A stretch of DNA of 64,000 nucleotides, taken from NCBI GenBank assembly GCA_032433765.1, contig JAVIAB010000047.1, positions 17,425,511-17,489,510 of the forward strand, written 5' to 3'. The position numbers were made by a program, and so were the translations under genes. The notes beneath the pieces are model-generated. The model did no database searches and was not told the DNA's origin. It worked only from the letters and a program-made list of their open reading frames with translations. Positions within the stretch are counted from its first letter, which is position 1. Each line of letters opens with the position of its first letter. This DNA comes from Megaustenia siamemsis (taxonomy: Eukaryota > Mollusca > Gastropoda > Stylommatophora > Ariophantidae). Below are positions 20,515 to 33,070 of the stretch, one piece after another.

Positions 20515-20796
20515 AATGAAGAATCATAGTAAAGTAAAGTACCCCCGTCACACCAAGTGGCGTATAGCGAATATGATGTTAGTGACCATAATTTTTACAG
20601 ACCCTCAGCACATTATTTTTGGGGTAATGTGGTCGGTATTACGCCCGTGCCGCTTCACTTTCCCAGAAACAAATCCGGTACCCATTTAAGGCTGGGTGAA
20701 CCGGAAGCCGTCGGTTGGGATCGAACTGTACCTCTTGTTCTTTGTAGTCCAGTTCACTAACCACTGAGCTATTGCGGCTCCCAATGAAGAACCATA
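20515..20796 (-). mobile_element. SINE-1 copy with 14-bp target duplication
   Basis: aatgaagaatcata (20515-20528) and aatgaagaaccata (20783-20796) flank the insert, one mismatch in 14. The insert is a full SINE-1 on the minus strand: gggagccgcaatagctcagt head, box B 'gttcgatccc', body and ctttactttactat end. Confidence 0.93.
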
Positions 20797-21656
20797 TTGT
20801 TCCTTAATTCTTTCTAAGGAACTAATCAAAGACAAAGGAAGCAGCGAAAAGTCTAACAGTTGTGACATCACCTCGCAAGTCGTTGCAAAAAGGTAATGAT
20901 GATTACCACATTGGCTTAATCTCAATATCGCAAATCCTGCTGTTGTTTTTCAGTGGTCACTCTACCAGTGCATCAACTATATTTCCCAGGTTGTCCTATT
21001 TAAAGGAGATATGAAAAAAAAAGATATGGTATGGTTACAGCTTTACGTAAGTTAATGGACAACACAAAATCGAACGCCGTTGCGGCTCATTATGCCTTCA
21101 GCAGGAACAACAAACAACACATGCAATACATGTGTAAAAAAAAAAAAAAATAAATACAATTAAAACTACATAGCTAATTCAGCCTGGCTGTAGCTTCACA
21201 TTTCTAAGCCTTGACCTTGACCTATTTTAAATGTGAGATATTCCTTTCTATCTTTCACGTAATCGCTAGAACTCAGGGTCAGTGTTTCCTTGAGATAAAT
21301 AATTTGCCTCATAACCGAAAGTTACCCAGTTCAAACCCCGACATTTAGAGCAACCCAACCCATGATCTCAAGGTAGGGGAAATCTAAACCTACCTAATCC
21401 TATCAGACACAGACGATATTTAGAAGAAAAAATATTCGTGTTCACGCTAAGCACGTAAAATAAATTATAGCAAATGAAAATCGGAAAACGTATAATGGGA
21501 GAATACCGCAGCCGGAACTAAATTGAAACATTTTAAAGTAGAATTCTTACCATCAGTAAGTTGTCAAACATCTTATACAGGGTATATCCATTCTCATTCT
21601 CTGTTATCAGTGCCAAAAATAGTCACTTCGGCTAAGCATAACATGAAGGACGTCCG
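20797..21656. other. Unassigned sequence with one possible tRNA-like head
   Basis: Around 21285-21345 there is ccttgagataaataatttgc followed 30 bp on by 'agttcaaaccccgac', a box A/box B-like pair that could be the head of an old SINE. A 14-base A run lies at 21137-21150. Nothing else recognised. Confidence 0.35.
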
Positions 21657-21880
21657 GTCAATATGGCGGATAGGCGACAGGGATCCGTTGAGTCACTGTC
21701 TGAAAAGTGTTCCTTGTTGCAGCTTCCTTATATTCCAAGTCCGGCTTGCTGCCGGAGCTATTGTGTAGTGCTTTGTGCACACCGTGAGCTGTGTGTTTCA
21801 TCCGGATGGCGTTTCTATATTCCGATTGTTTACGATGAATGATGATATCGTATGACGAAGGAAGTCACTGCGTCTTGCTA
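21657..21880 (+). mobile_element. Repeat X, 5' part
   Basis: Starts gtcaatatggcggataggcg and includes gtgcacaccgtgagctgtgt and 'gattgtttacgatgaatgatgat'. It matches the copies at 26605 and 39876 but ends just after 'cgtatgacgaag'. No protein is conserved. Confidence 0.75.
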
Positions 21881-22624
21881 CGTTGTTCGTGCTCTATGCT
21901 GTGATCTTTCTGTGCTATCAAGAAAGAGATTAGAGTGCTCAAGGACTTTATCCAAGTCAAAAGCTATCGACAATAAAAAGTGATAGCACCTTTGAAGTCT
22001 GAGATTACCTGCCTGTATGTCGAGAGACACTTGAACATACGACTGGCGGTGTGAAAAATTGAAAATAAGTGATATTCACCACTCCTGAATTCAATCCCTC
22101 AGAACTTCACTAGAGATACACAGCTGGTGAATGGGAAAAAAAAAAAAAACAACTTCCCAACTGTGAGAAAAAGACAGAGAGCGATTAATTGAGATTTGCT
22201 TAATTGCATCGATAAACATAGGCTACTTGTGCCTTCCATTTGTGTAAAAAAAATAAAATGCTTTATCTACAATACTCAATAAAACGAACGGGCAAACAAA
22301 CGGACAAAGTTTGTAATTATTTGTTCCGTTATTTTTGTCCATTCAAGCCAGGGGAGACAGGTATAAACCGTTTTTTTTTTTTCAATTTAAGTTGTAGTTA
22401 TTGCCCCTGAATTAAGACAATGTTTACACCTCTCATACGTTAACTACGTTTTACATAATCGCAGATATCAATCAGGATGGAAAGTCGTCGTATAAAATAA
22501 TGTAATAAATTGTGAATAAATTTGTTATCTATCACCCTTTGATTTACCTTTGACTGCAATCTATATAGAGATATCCCCCATGTTATGTGGAAAAGTTATG
22601 CAATAAAATTATGCAAAAAATGCA
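21881..22624. other. Unassigned sequence
   Basis: Ordinary AT-rich DNA with A and T runs; no gene, tRNA box or tandem unit seen. Confidence 0.4.
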
Positions 22625-23225
22625 AGACTAATTATAGAACAAAAACACATATCTGCGACTCCCAAATGGAGTCCCGAAAAACTAGAGTGATTACTGTAAC
22701 GCAATATTCAAACTAAAACAGCTAACAGATAAGACAACATAACACAATACAATGTGTACATGGCTTTCATAGACAAAGAGAAAAAAACTCAACCGAGTAA
22801 ACCGAGAACAATTATGGGAGATACTAACAACATACGGAGCAGCCAACATTTAGCCAAACTATGTACAAGTCTATACATCAAAAGCAGCTGCACAATCAGA
22901 ACAACAATAGACTACACAGACCACTTCGAAGTTAGAACAGAAATGCGTACTGTCTCCCCTATTGTTTATTACGCACATTGACTATGTAAGTTAGTTAACC
23001 CATCGGAAACAGGCGATTAATGAGCTTCTATTTGCAGATAATCATGCACCAACACATGAAAAAACAGAAGACTTACAGGAACACTTAAATAGACTTAACA
23101 TCACAGGCGCCCGATACAACATGAAAACCAACACCAGCAAGATAGAAGTCATGAACATTGCAAAATAGAAAACAGAACATCAACATAACAATAGACGGCA
23201 GACAACTAAAATACTAAAACAAGTG
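22625..23225 (+). pseudogene. LINE-A fragment covering palm region, heavily mutated
   Basis: The DNA follows 14250-14860: 'gcgactcccaaatggagtcccg' corresponds to the QMGFRK segment, then MAFIDKEKK (motif A, changed), 'YTDHFEVRTE' and a broken motif B and FADD (now 'FADNHA'). Frameshifts and stops interrupt it. It carries the region missing from most other LINE-A pieces here but is beyond function. Confidence 0.8.
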
Positions 23226-23384
23226 AACGGGGGAACAGGCAGATTATTGGAGAGCTGGGGTACAGCTGGCAGCAGGAGCAAGTAGTGGGACGTGACGAAC
23301 ACTCCTACAAAGTATGGCGACAGCTTTACAAAAACAGGAACACAACAAAATACTGACGTTTCAGCCTACATGCGGCCTTCCTTG
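23226..23384. other. Unassigned spacer
   Basis: Short unique stretch between LINE-A and the 37-bp array. Confidence 0.4.
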
Positions 23385-25010
23385 TTTGTGATGTGCTATG
23401 ATGTGAGCACTATTTTAACTAGCTCGTATGTGGTATGATGTGAGTACAATTTTAACTAGATCGTATGTGGTATGATGTGAGCACTATTTTAACTAGCTCG
23501 TATGTTGTATGATGTGAGCACTATTTTAACTAGCCCGTATGTTGTATGATGTGAGCACTATTTTTACTAGCTCGTATGTTGTATGATGTGAGCACTATTT
23601 TAACTAGTTCGTATGTTGTATGATGTGAGCACTATTTTAACTAGCTCGTATGTCCTATGATGTGTGCACTATTTTAACTAGCTCGCATGTGCTATAATGT
23701 GAGCACTATTTTAACTAGCTCGTATGTGCTATGATGTGAGAATTATTTTAACTAGTCCGTATGTGTTATGATGTGTGCACTATTTTAACTAGCTCGTATG
23801 TGTTATGATGTGAGAACAATTTTAACTAGGTCGTATGTGTTATGATGTGAGCACAATTTTAACTAGTTCGTGTGTGCTATGACGTGAGCACAATTTTAAC
23901 TAGTCCGTATGTGCTAAGATGTGAGCACAATTTTAACTATAGCTCGTATGTGTTATTATGTGAGCACAATTTTAACTAGCTCGTATGTGTTATTATGTGA
24001 GCACAATTTTAAATATTTCGTATGTGTTATGATGTGAGCACAATTTTAACAAGTACGTATGTGCTATGATGTGAGTGCAATTTTAACTAGTCCGTATGTG
24101 TTATGATGTGAGAACAATTTTAACTAGCTCGTATGTGTTATGATGTGAGCACAATTTTAACTAGTTTGTGTGTGCTATGATGTGAGCACAATTTTAACTA
24201 GTCCGTATATGCTATGATGTGAGCACAATTTTAACTAGCTCGTATGTGTTATTATGTGAGCACAATTTTAAATATTTCGTATGTGTTATGATGTGAGCAC
24301 AATTTTAACTAGTCCGTATGTGCTATGATGTGAGTGCAATTTTAACTAGTCCGTATGTGCTAAGATGTGAGCACAATTTTAACTAGTCCGTATGTGTTAT
24401 TATATGAACACAATTTTAACTAGCTTGTATGTGTTATTATGTGAGCACAATTTTAAATATTTCGTATGTGTTATGATGTGAGCACAATTTTAACTAGCTC
24501 GTATGTGCTATGATGTGAGCACAATTTTAACTAGTTCATATGTGTTATGATATGATAATTATTTTAACTAGGTCGTATGTGCTATGATGTGAACACTATT
24601 TTAACTAGCTCGTATGTGTTATTATATGAGCACGATTTTAATTAGCTCGTATGTGCTATGACATGAGCACAATTTCAACTAGCTCTTAAGTGTTATAATG
24701 TGTGCACTATTTTAACTATCTCGTATGTGTTATGATGTGAGCACAATGTGCTATGATGTGAACACAATTTTAACTACCTCTTAAATGTTATGATGCGTGC
24801 ACTATTTTAACTAGCTCGTATGTGCTATGATGTGAGCACAGTGTGCTATGATGTGAGCACAATTTTAACTAGTTCGTATGTGCTATGATGTGAGCACAAT
24901 GTCGTATGATGTGAGCACAATTTTAACTAGTTCGTATGTGCTGTGATGTGAACACTATTTTAACTAGCTCGCAGATACCTTGATGTGAATGCCTGCTTAA
25001 ACTAGCTTAC
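23385..25010. repeat. 37-bp minisatellite (superfamily 37, subtype A), about 44 units
   Basis: Units read tatgatgtgagcacaatttt then 'aactagctcgtatgtgc'. Subtypes differ at 'gctcg', 'gtccg', 'gttcg' and 'atttcg'. Units near 24745 and 24840 are partly deleted. The same unit in altered form builds the 42.6-51.5 kb array. Confidence 0.95.
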
Positions 25011-25269
25011 ATGGGCTGTATTCATACCTGGTTTTGTTAACATTGCAGCGTGCTATGGTGTGTATGCCCGTTTTAACTATCTCACGTATGCTTTGATGTA
25101 TTTAAATTAGCTTACATGTGTTTCGATATTAAGGCCTTTTTAAAACTTGCATTTGTATGCTATAACTGCATATTTTAACTAACTTTTTATGTGGTTCTAT
25201 GCGAGTCTTTGTTTTAGTTAATTTAATTATATCATAAAGGGTTACATCGGACCAGTTCTGCTTTATTGA
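25011..25269. repeat. Decayed right flank of the 37-bp array
   Basis: Relics such as 'aactagcttacatgggctgta' and 'tttaactatctcacgtatgc' keep a period near 37-60 bp. Confidence 0.6.
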
Positions 25270-25388
25270 AGCGAGTCATGAACGATAAGTAAGACAACAC
25301 AAAGAACATTAGAGGCAACTGAGATGGGGTTTATCAGAAGAATGCTACGAATTCCATGGATAGCAAACATTACTAATGAAGAATGTTT
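25270..25388 (+). pseudogene. LINE-E fragment, left part
   Basis: Codes EMGFIRRMLRIPWIANITNE, a typical LINE thumb/linker, up to the duplication ctaatgaagaatgttt (25373-25388). Continues at 25762 after a foreign insert. Confidence 0.85.
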
Positions 25389-25761
25389 ACTTTCCTTGCT
25401 TGCTTACGTTCGCCCGATGACTAAAGTATTCTAGAGTATTCGTAAACTGCAGAATTCCTCTTTATCATCCGCCCTTAAAAGGACGTTAAGTGGGCGTGTC
25501 TGCGTTGTGTTGTGGTTTGCAGTATAACTATTATATTTGCGCCTTTCGGTCCAACATATCCGACTGCAGCACGACATTTTTGAGTACCGGGTTGTCTTCC
25601 CTCTTTGATCCCTGCTCGCTTGGCCAGACTAGACAGGTTAGTTTGTTACTAGAGGCACTGCGGAGAGGTGGAGCAGGGTCTGGATGCTTTTGGTTCACCG
25701 ATCCTGGTGCACGCCATCAGCTGTGGGTCGCTGACAACTTCCAGCTCTGGTGCTGGGAGGC
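25389..25761 (-). mobile_element. SINE-6: unknown 373-bp insert with 16-bp target duplication
   Basis: ctaatgaagaatgttt occurs at 25373-25388 and 25762-25777, splitting LINE-E. Removing the insert and one duplicate restores the LINE reading (NEECF then KKARI). Read on the minus strand the insert starts gcctcccagcaccagagctg and ends aagcaagcaaggaaag, a simple-repeat-like tail. That points to a retroposon on the minus strand. I see no box A/B pair at its start and no other copy in the window. A 91-codon open frame on the plus strand is probably chance. Confidence 0.8.
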
Positions 25762-26042
25762 CTAATGAAGAATGTTTTAAAAAAGCCAGGATTATCATCA
25801 AAATTATAAGAAAGAAACAATCAACATTTATTGGGCATGCCATGTGAAAAGAAGGCATTGAGAATACTATAACAACAGTAGGTAGAGTTAATGAAAGGAA
25901 GAGCAGAGGAAAACCAAGAGAAAAAATATTGAACAGCTTATCCAAATGGTATAACAAAAGATCATCGGCTGAAATTATGACATGAAGGACCGAGTGATGT
26001 GGAGATCGCCCACGCCAATATGCATAGCACCTGTTGATGATA

Positions 26043-26083
<41 letters not shown>
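25762..26083 (+). pseudogene. LINE-E fragment, right part with (GAT)n tail
   Basis: Continues the LINE: IIKIIRKKQSTFIGHAM, a stop, then 'GRVNERKSRGKPREKIL' and 'RSSAEIMT', ending in eleven or so GAT units (26035-26083). A (GAT)n 3' tail is shared with 56781-57020 and 61322-61438. Stops in frame mean it is dead. Confidence 0.85.
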
Positions 26084-26604
26084 TAATTGCTTTATTAAGT
26101 GAGTGTGTTATTTCTTTTTAGCAGGAAATTGTCTTTCAGTTTGTCTGACGATAAAATATGTGAACACGTATTTTAACTTCATTACATTTGCTTCCGTGTG
26201 ACTCAGTGTTTTAACTAACTTGTATTGTTAAGTGAATGACATTTTTTTAGCACAAATTTCCTGCCAATTTGTGTGACGTGGAAACCATTGACAGCTGTAG
26301 AAGGGCAGCATGAACAAGCACGATGACTCGAAAACGCTTCATTGAAAAAGTTAAAAAAAAAACACAGGCATCTCAGTGTTTCAGTGTTTTTCAAGCTTTT
26401 CATATTAAGGCGCACTTTTGTAACATTTCCAATCCAAAAAAATATTATTTTAATCGAAAAAGCTACCTCCTTTATAAATATCATCTACAATAATACCGAC
26501 TGGCGTAGGGGACCGTAACGTTGCACAACTCTGTCCTCAGTGCATCGTTTCAGCTCCGTTGTTGGCTGTTTACGATGCCCCGAGACTAAGCGATAATATA
26601 ATAT
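26084..26604. other. Mostly unassigned; further relics of the 37-bp array
   Basis: At 26155-26235 'gtgaacacgtattttaactt' and 'gtgttttaactaacttgta' look like decayed 37-bp units, so LINE-E inserted into the array's flank. The remainder is unassigned. Confidence 0.45.
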
Positions 26605-26950
26605 TTTCTTGGCTTGCTGCTGGAGCTACTGAGTTTAGCGCTCTGTGCACACCGTGAGCTGTGTTTTTTTTTCCAGATCGTGTTTCGATATTTCGATTGC
26701 TTACGATGAATGATGATATCGTATGACGAAGGACAGCACAGTTGCGTTCACTCTCGGTGCGGTTTTGCCTTATGTCTTTTGGCGTGTGCTGTAGCTGCTA
26801 TGATGAAGACTGCAGCTGTTCTTTTTTTGTTTGGATCCTTCAATGAAATGAGTTTTAATTCGCAAGATTCCACGGTCACGGGCGGCTGTGCAATTATATA
26901 TTTTAATTCGTATACAGTGATACAAGGGCCTTCGACTAACCATAACAATA
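26605..26950 (+). mobile_element. Repeat X, nearly complete copy
   Basis: Runs from 'ttggcttgctgctggagctactgag' through gtgcacaccgtgagctgtgt, 'gattgcttacgatgaatgatgat' and 'gccttatgtcttttggcgtgtgctg' to 'cttcgactaaccataac'. Both strands carry open frames of 88-95 codons here, but neither is shared by the other copies. Confidence 0.75.
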
Positions 26951-27247
26951 ATATCTTCTCTCTTTGTTTTCCGTGATATCTTTTTCCGTATATTTTTCTG
27001 CTTATAACCAAGTATTCGAATTTTCTTCTTTTCATGTGTCAGAAACGATTCCATTGTTACTCTCTTACGTTGTGTAGGAGCTCTCTTTTTTTTTTAGTGT
27101 TGACTTTTCTTTTAGATAATCTCCCTTAATTACAGCAATAACATTATTGGAAATTCAATGAAATTAAATCTGAGTCAGATTTTGATAAACTAAACATTGG
27201 ATCACTATTCGGATATGATTATTTTATAACCATCACATTACACATTG
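26951..27247. other. Unassigned sequence
   Basis: No element or gene recognised. Confidence 0.4.
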
Positions 27248-27465
27248 GAGGAGCGTGTGGCCGTGCAGCTAGAACCACTGTTCCGCTGGCTGAAAAGCCG
27301 ACGTACGGTGTTCGAATTCGAAGCCCGCGGTAGACAGAAAGGATTTTTTCTATCAGGGGTGAAATAAAAATCATGAGTCTCACACGTCGTGGCGACTGCT
27401 TGACCAAGCGGCCTTTATCCCTCTGGTTCTATCGTTGCCCCCCGTCATACACAAGCAATGGTACT
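27248..27465 (+). mobile_element. SINE-5, plus-strand copy
   Basis: Head ggccgtgcagctagaaccac with a box B-like gtgttcgaattcgaag, then 'ttttttctatcaggggtgaaataaaaatc' in parts and 'cgactgcttgaccaagcg'. The body pairs with the minus copy at 9841-10013. Confidence 0.6.
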
Positions 27466-27640
27466 ATGTGACGTAAAGATAGTTGTTTTTACATTACACA
27501 TTAGCAATATATTTACTATTACTTTTGTGATAATTTAGAATTTACTGAAACATCTACGCGCCTCGAGAAAACGTGGTAACCTACTGGGTCTGTCTAAGAG
27601 TCTCACTGGCTACATAACCTGGCATTCCCTTGACTCTTTC
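27466..27640. other. Short unassigned spacer
   Basis: No feature seen. Confidence 0.4.
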
Positions 27641-27817
27641 CGTACGTTTAGACGCATTGTAACCTATGCCGCTTTTAGTCGTACGTTTCGACGCACTGTA
27701 CGCTATGCCGCTTTTAGTCGTACGTTTCGACGCACTGTACGTTATGCCGCTTTTAGTCGTACGTTTAGCCGCACTGTACGCTATGCCGCTTTTAGTCGTA
27801 CGTTTAGCCGCAGCGTG
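27641..27817. repeat. 39-bp repeat, 4-5 units
   Basis: Units contain atgccgcttttagtcgtacg followed by 'tttcgacgcactgta' or 'tttagccgcactgta'. The period is a multiple of 3, giving a 13-residue peptide repeat on both strands that is not a gene. Confidence 0.92.
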
Positions 27818-27904
27818 CGTCACTCTGAATTTGATTCGTGTAAACTGTCATCAAACCATTTTCTAAAACATATCTTGTATCATCTTAGTATTGATGAAAT
27901 CTAA

Positions 27905-28310
27905 TTCCTTGTTTAATTTTCTCGTCATCATCATCATCATCGTGCTATCTCCGCAACGAAGGTTGGCTACCACAGAGCGCCATTCTGCTTGTCTCTTGTT
28001 TTGATGATGCAGTTTGTCTTGATATAGAGTTCTAACATTCCATGTACTTATTTTCAGATCTTTCCTCCGACATAAGTTCGAATTCCTCTCCATGGCTTTC
28101 TCTGGAAAAGTACGTGATGAGGCTCCAATCTCTTTCACGGTGGTCAGCCATATTCGTCTTTCGTGTCCTGAACATGCCTCATGTGTACCAAACACTTTCC
28201 TGTTTTCGCTTTCTGTGCCGTTGATCATTGCTGACTCTTCCGCCCCATCCACCGTCACAGACTTTGTACAATTCAGAATGGACATTCCCGTTTGCCTGGT
28301 GCGACAGTGA
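27905..28310 (-). mobile_element. LINE-C deletion derivative: 5' end joined to 3' end
   Basis: On the minus strand the 5' part codes a leader and DLKISTWNVRTLYQ, the usual opening of a LINE endonuclease domain. Right after it the frame continues DKLHHQNKRQAEWRSVVANL, the extreme C-terminus and 3' end of LINE-C, with a (GAT)n tail. The rest of the endonuclease and the whole reverse transcriptase are absent. The combined frame is open for 140 codons. It resembles a non-autonomous element moved by its parent; a second such copy lies at 61010-61321. Confidence 0.75.
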
Positions 28311-28974
28311 AAAACAATGACCTATCACCGATAGGTCTATCTCGAATGAAAAGAAGATAAATACCCACTTAACAACGAGAATTTCCACCGTCCACCAGAG
28401 CAACATTTTTGGGGTAACAACTAAAATGCTACGTAGAGATGAAGACAGGCAGCCGTGTCTCTAATGCGTTAGAGTTTTGGTGTACCAAAAGGACAGTGAC
28501 GTTCTCATACCGCCCACTCGAAATCTCAAATCCTGCAAAGGAGAGCGGTACAATCTGAGCTGAAGAGCACTGTTGCAGGCGTTGTACAAATGTCATGTTG
28601 GATATTAACCATAAAAAAAGAGACCTATACAATCTGATCCCGGTTTATTTTTGCAGACCTGCCCTTTGTGTGTGCTCGCACATAAAAGAATGGCCGCTGA
28701 ATGCACAAATGAGAAGTCAAGCGAGGTCATAGTTAGTTTTTATTTATGCCTGAGTGACAACTTAAGCATATGTCAAAAACATCATTTATTTGATATGTAA
28801 AATTATTAGTTTATCTACATTGGAGCTCCAGTTACAACTGTAGATAAAGTGAGAATTTGGTAAGGTAGTCACATAGTTTGTTAAACTAACAGATATGGAA
28901 TTCATAAACAAGAATAAGATATTAACGACTCCTTTACTTCCTTATTTGTCTCGGCTCACATACCATCATCAAAC
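28311..28974. other. Unassigned sequence
   Basis: No gene or element seen. The palindrome-like gacctatcaccgataggtc at 28319-28337 is notable but alone. Confidence 0.4.
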
Positions 28975-29620
28975 GACTTCTCACCACCACAAGTAGCTCA
29001 CATACCACCTCCACCAGCCGACTTCTACCACCACAAGTAGCTCACATACAATCACCACCAGCCGACTTCTACCACCACAAGTAGCTCACATACCACCACC
29101 ACCAGCCGACTTCTACCACCACAAGTAGCTCACATACCATCATCAACCGACTTCTACCACCATAAGTAGCTCACATACTCCCACCAGCCGACTTCTACCA
29201 CCACAAGTAGCTCACATACCACCTCCACCAGCCGACTTCTACCACCACAAGTAGCTCACATACCATCATAAACCAAATTCTTACCACCACAAGTAGCTCA
29301 CATACCATCACCACCAGCCGACTTCTTACCACCACAAGTAGCTCACATCCCATCACCACCAGCCGACTTCTACCACCACAAGTAGCTCACATACCATCCT
29401 CAACCGACTTCTACCACCACAAGTAGCTCACATACCACCTCCACCAGCCGACTTCTACCACCACAAGTAGCTCACATACCATCATAAACCGACTTCTTAC
29501 CACCACAAGTAGCTCACATACCATCACCACCAGCCGACTTCCTACCACCACAAGAATCTTACATATCACCACCAGCTCACTTCCTACCATCACTAGTAGT
29601 TCACATACCACTGCTACCAT
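28975..29620. repeat. About 44-bp minisatellite, ancestral flank of the 18-bp array
   Basis: Roughly 15 units with agccgacttctaccaccaca and 'agtagctcacataccacca'. Length varies between 41 and 46 bp through the number of ACC triplets. The 'agtaactcacata...accacc' variant also appears within the big array at 29660 and 32745. Confidence 0.92.
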
Positions 29621-29625
29621 CCGAC

Positions 29626-32600
29626 ATGTGGCGACAACAACCATTCGACATGTCGCAGCAACCACCAGTAACTCACATACTAACACCACCATCCGACATG
29701 CCACCATTATCCGACATGCCACCATTATCCGACATGCCACCACCATCCGACATGCCACCATTATCCGACATGCCACCATTATCCGACATGCCACCATTAT
29801 CCGACATGCCACCACCATCCGACATGCCACCATTATCCGACATGCCACCACCATCCGACATGCCACCATTATCCGACATGCCACCATTATCCGACATGCC
29901 ACCATTATCCGACATGCCACCATTATCCGACATGCCACCATTATCCGACATGCCACCATTATCCGACATGCCACCATTATCCGACATGCCACCACCATCC
30001 GACATGCCACCACCATCCGACATGCCACTACCATCCGACATGCCACCACCATCCGACATGCCACTACCATCCGACATGCCACCACCATCCGACATGCCAC
30101 CACCATCCGACATGCCACCATTATCCGACATGCCACCATTATCCGACATGCCACCACCATCCGACATGCCACCACCATCCGACATGCCACCACCATCCGA
30201 CATGCCACTACCATCCGACATGCCACCACCATCCGACATGCCACTACCATCCGACATGCCACCACCATCCGACATGCCACTACCATCCGACATGCCACCA
30301 CCATCCGACATGCCACTACCATCCGACATGCCACCACCATCCGACATGCCACCACCATCCGACATGCCACCACCATCCGACATGCCACCATTATCCGACA
30401 TGCCACCACCATCCAACATGCCACCACCATTATCCGACATGCCACCATTATCCGACATGCCACCACCATCCAACATGCCACCACCATTATCCGACATGCC
30501 ACCACCATCCAACATGCCACCACCATTATCCGACATGCCACCACCATCCAACATGCCACCACCATTATCCGACATGCCACCACCATCCAACATGCCACCA
30601 CCATTATCCGACATGCCACCACCATCCAACATGCCACCATTATCCGACATGCCACCACCATCCGACATGCCACCATTATCCGACATGCCATCACCATCCA
30701 ACATGCCACCATTATCCGACATGCCACTACTATCCGACATGCCACCACCATCCGACATGCCACCACCATTATCCGACATGCCACTACCATTATCCGACAT
30801 GCCACTACCATTATCCGACATGCCACCACCATTATCCGACATGCCACTACCATTATCCGACATGCCACTACCATTATCCGACATGCCACCACCATTATCC
30901 GACATGCCACCACCATTATCCGACATGCCACTACCATTATCCGACATGCCACCACCATCCGACATGCCACTACTATCCGACATGCCACCACCATCCGACA
31001 TGCCACCACCATTATCCGACATGCCACTACCATTATCCGACATGCCACCACCAACCGACATGCCCCCACCACCATCCGACATGCCACCACCATTATCCGA
31101 CATGCCACTACTATCCGACATGCCACCACCATCGGACATGCCACCACCATCCGACATGCCACCACCATCCAACATGCCACCATTATCCGACATGCCACTA
31201 CTATCCGACATGCCACCACCATCCGACATGCCACCACCATCCGACATGCCACCACCATCCAACATGCCACCACCATCCGACATGCCACCACCATCCAACA
31301 TGCCACCACCATCCAACATGCCACCACCATCCGACATGCCACCACCATCCAACATGCCACCACCATCCGACATGCCACCATTATCCGACATGCCACTACT
31401 ATCCGACATGCCACCACCATCCAACATGCCACCACCATCCAACATGCCACCACCATCCGACATGCCACCACCATCCGACATGCCACCACCATCCAACATG
31501 CCACCATTATCCGACATGCCACTACTATCCGACATGCCACCACCATCCGACATGCCACCACCATCCGACATGCCACCACCATCCAACATGCCACCACCAT
31601 CCGACATGCCACCACCATCCAACATGCCACCACCATCCGACATGCCACCACCATCCAACATGCCACCACCATCCGACATGCCACCACCATCCAACATGCC
31701 ACCATTATCCGACATGCCACCACCATCCGACATGCCACCACCATCCGACATGCCACCACCATCCGACATGCCACCACCATCCGACATGCCACCACCATCC
31801 GACATGCCACCACCATCCGACATGCCACCACCATCCGACATGCCACCATTATCCGACATGCCACCACCATTATCCGACATGCCACCATTATCCGACATGC
31901 CACCACCATTATCCGACATGCCACTACTATCCGACATGCCACTACTATCCGACATGCCACCACCATTATCCGACATGCCACCATTATCCGACATGCCACC
32001 ATTATCCAACATGCCACCACCATCCGACATGCCACCACCATCCGACATGCCACCATTATCCGACATGCCACCACCATTATCCGACATGCCACCATTATCC
32101 GACATGCCACCACCATTATCCGACATGCCACCATTATCCAACATGCCACCACCATCCGACATGCCACTACTATCCGACATGCCACCATTATCCGACATGC
32201 CACCACCATTATCCGACATGCCACCATTATCCGACATGCCACCATTATCCGACATGCCACCACCATTATCCGACATGCCACTACTATCCGACATGCCACC
32301 ACCATTATCCGACATGCCACTACATTATCCGACATGCCACCACCATTATCCGACATGCCACTACTATCCGACATGCCACTACTATCCGACATGCCACCAC
32401 CATTATCCGACATGCCACCATTATCCGACATGCCACCATTATCCGACATGCCACCATTATCCGACATGCCACCATTATCCGACATGCCACCACCACCATC
32501 CAACATGCCACCATTATCCAACATGCCACTATTATCCGACATGCCACCACCATTATCCGACATGCCACCACCATCCGACATGCCACCACCATCCGACATG

Positions 32601-32735
32601 CCACCACCATCCGACATGCCACCACCATCCAACATGCCACCATTATCCGACATGCCACCACCATCCGACATGCCACCACCATCCGACATGCAACCACCAT
32701 TAACCGACATGCCACCACTATCCGACATGCCACTA
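29626..32735. repeat. 18-bp array, zone I (about 170 units)
   Basis: Basic unit atccgacatgccaccacc, with a frequent 'accatt' ending and a 21-bp form (extra ACC, as in 'ccaccaccattatcc'). A change at 32320-32330 ('ctacattatcc') drops bases and shifts register. Several frames on both strands stay open for up to 1,100 codons because the unit lacks stops in those frames. Confidence 0.97.
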
Positions 32736-33070
32736 CGAGTAACTCACATATTAACACCACCATCCGACATGCCACTACGAGTAACTCACATATTAACACC
32801 ACCATCCGACATGCCACTACGAGTAACTCACATATTAACACCACCATCCGACATGCCACTACGAGTAACTCACATATTAACACCACCATCCGACATGCCA
32901 TACCAGTAAGTCACATAATAACACCACCATCCGACATTCCTACCACTATCCGACATGCCACTACCAGTAAGTCACATACTAACACCACCATCCGACATTC
33001 CTACCACTATCCGACATGCCACTACCAGTAACTCACATATTAACACCACCATCCGACATTCCTACCACCC
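32736..33070. repeat. Bridge zone with 42-bp composite units
   Basis: Units starting at 32721 and 32763 and continuing contain one 18-bp element plus agtaactcacatattaacac. After 32900 the composite becomes 60-62 bp with 'gacattcctaccactatcc'. It separates zone I from zone III and preserves the ancestral 44-bp motif. Confidence 0.9.

Noticed and set aside
25490..25765. A 91-residue protein within the 373-bp insert
   Set aside because: The insert is a retroposon with a tail on the opposite strand, and the frame ends at its border.
27581..27823. An 80-residue repeat peptide
   Set aside because: It results from a 39-bp tandem repeat and is open on both strands.
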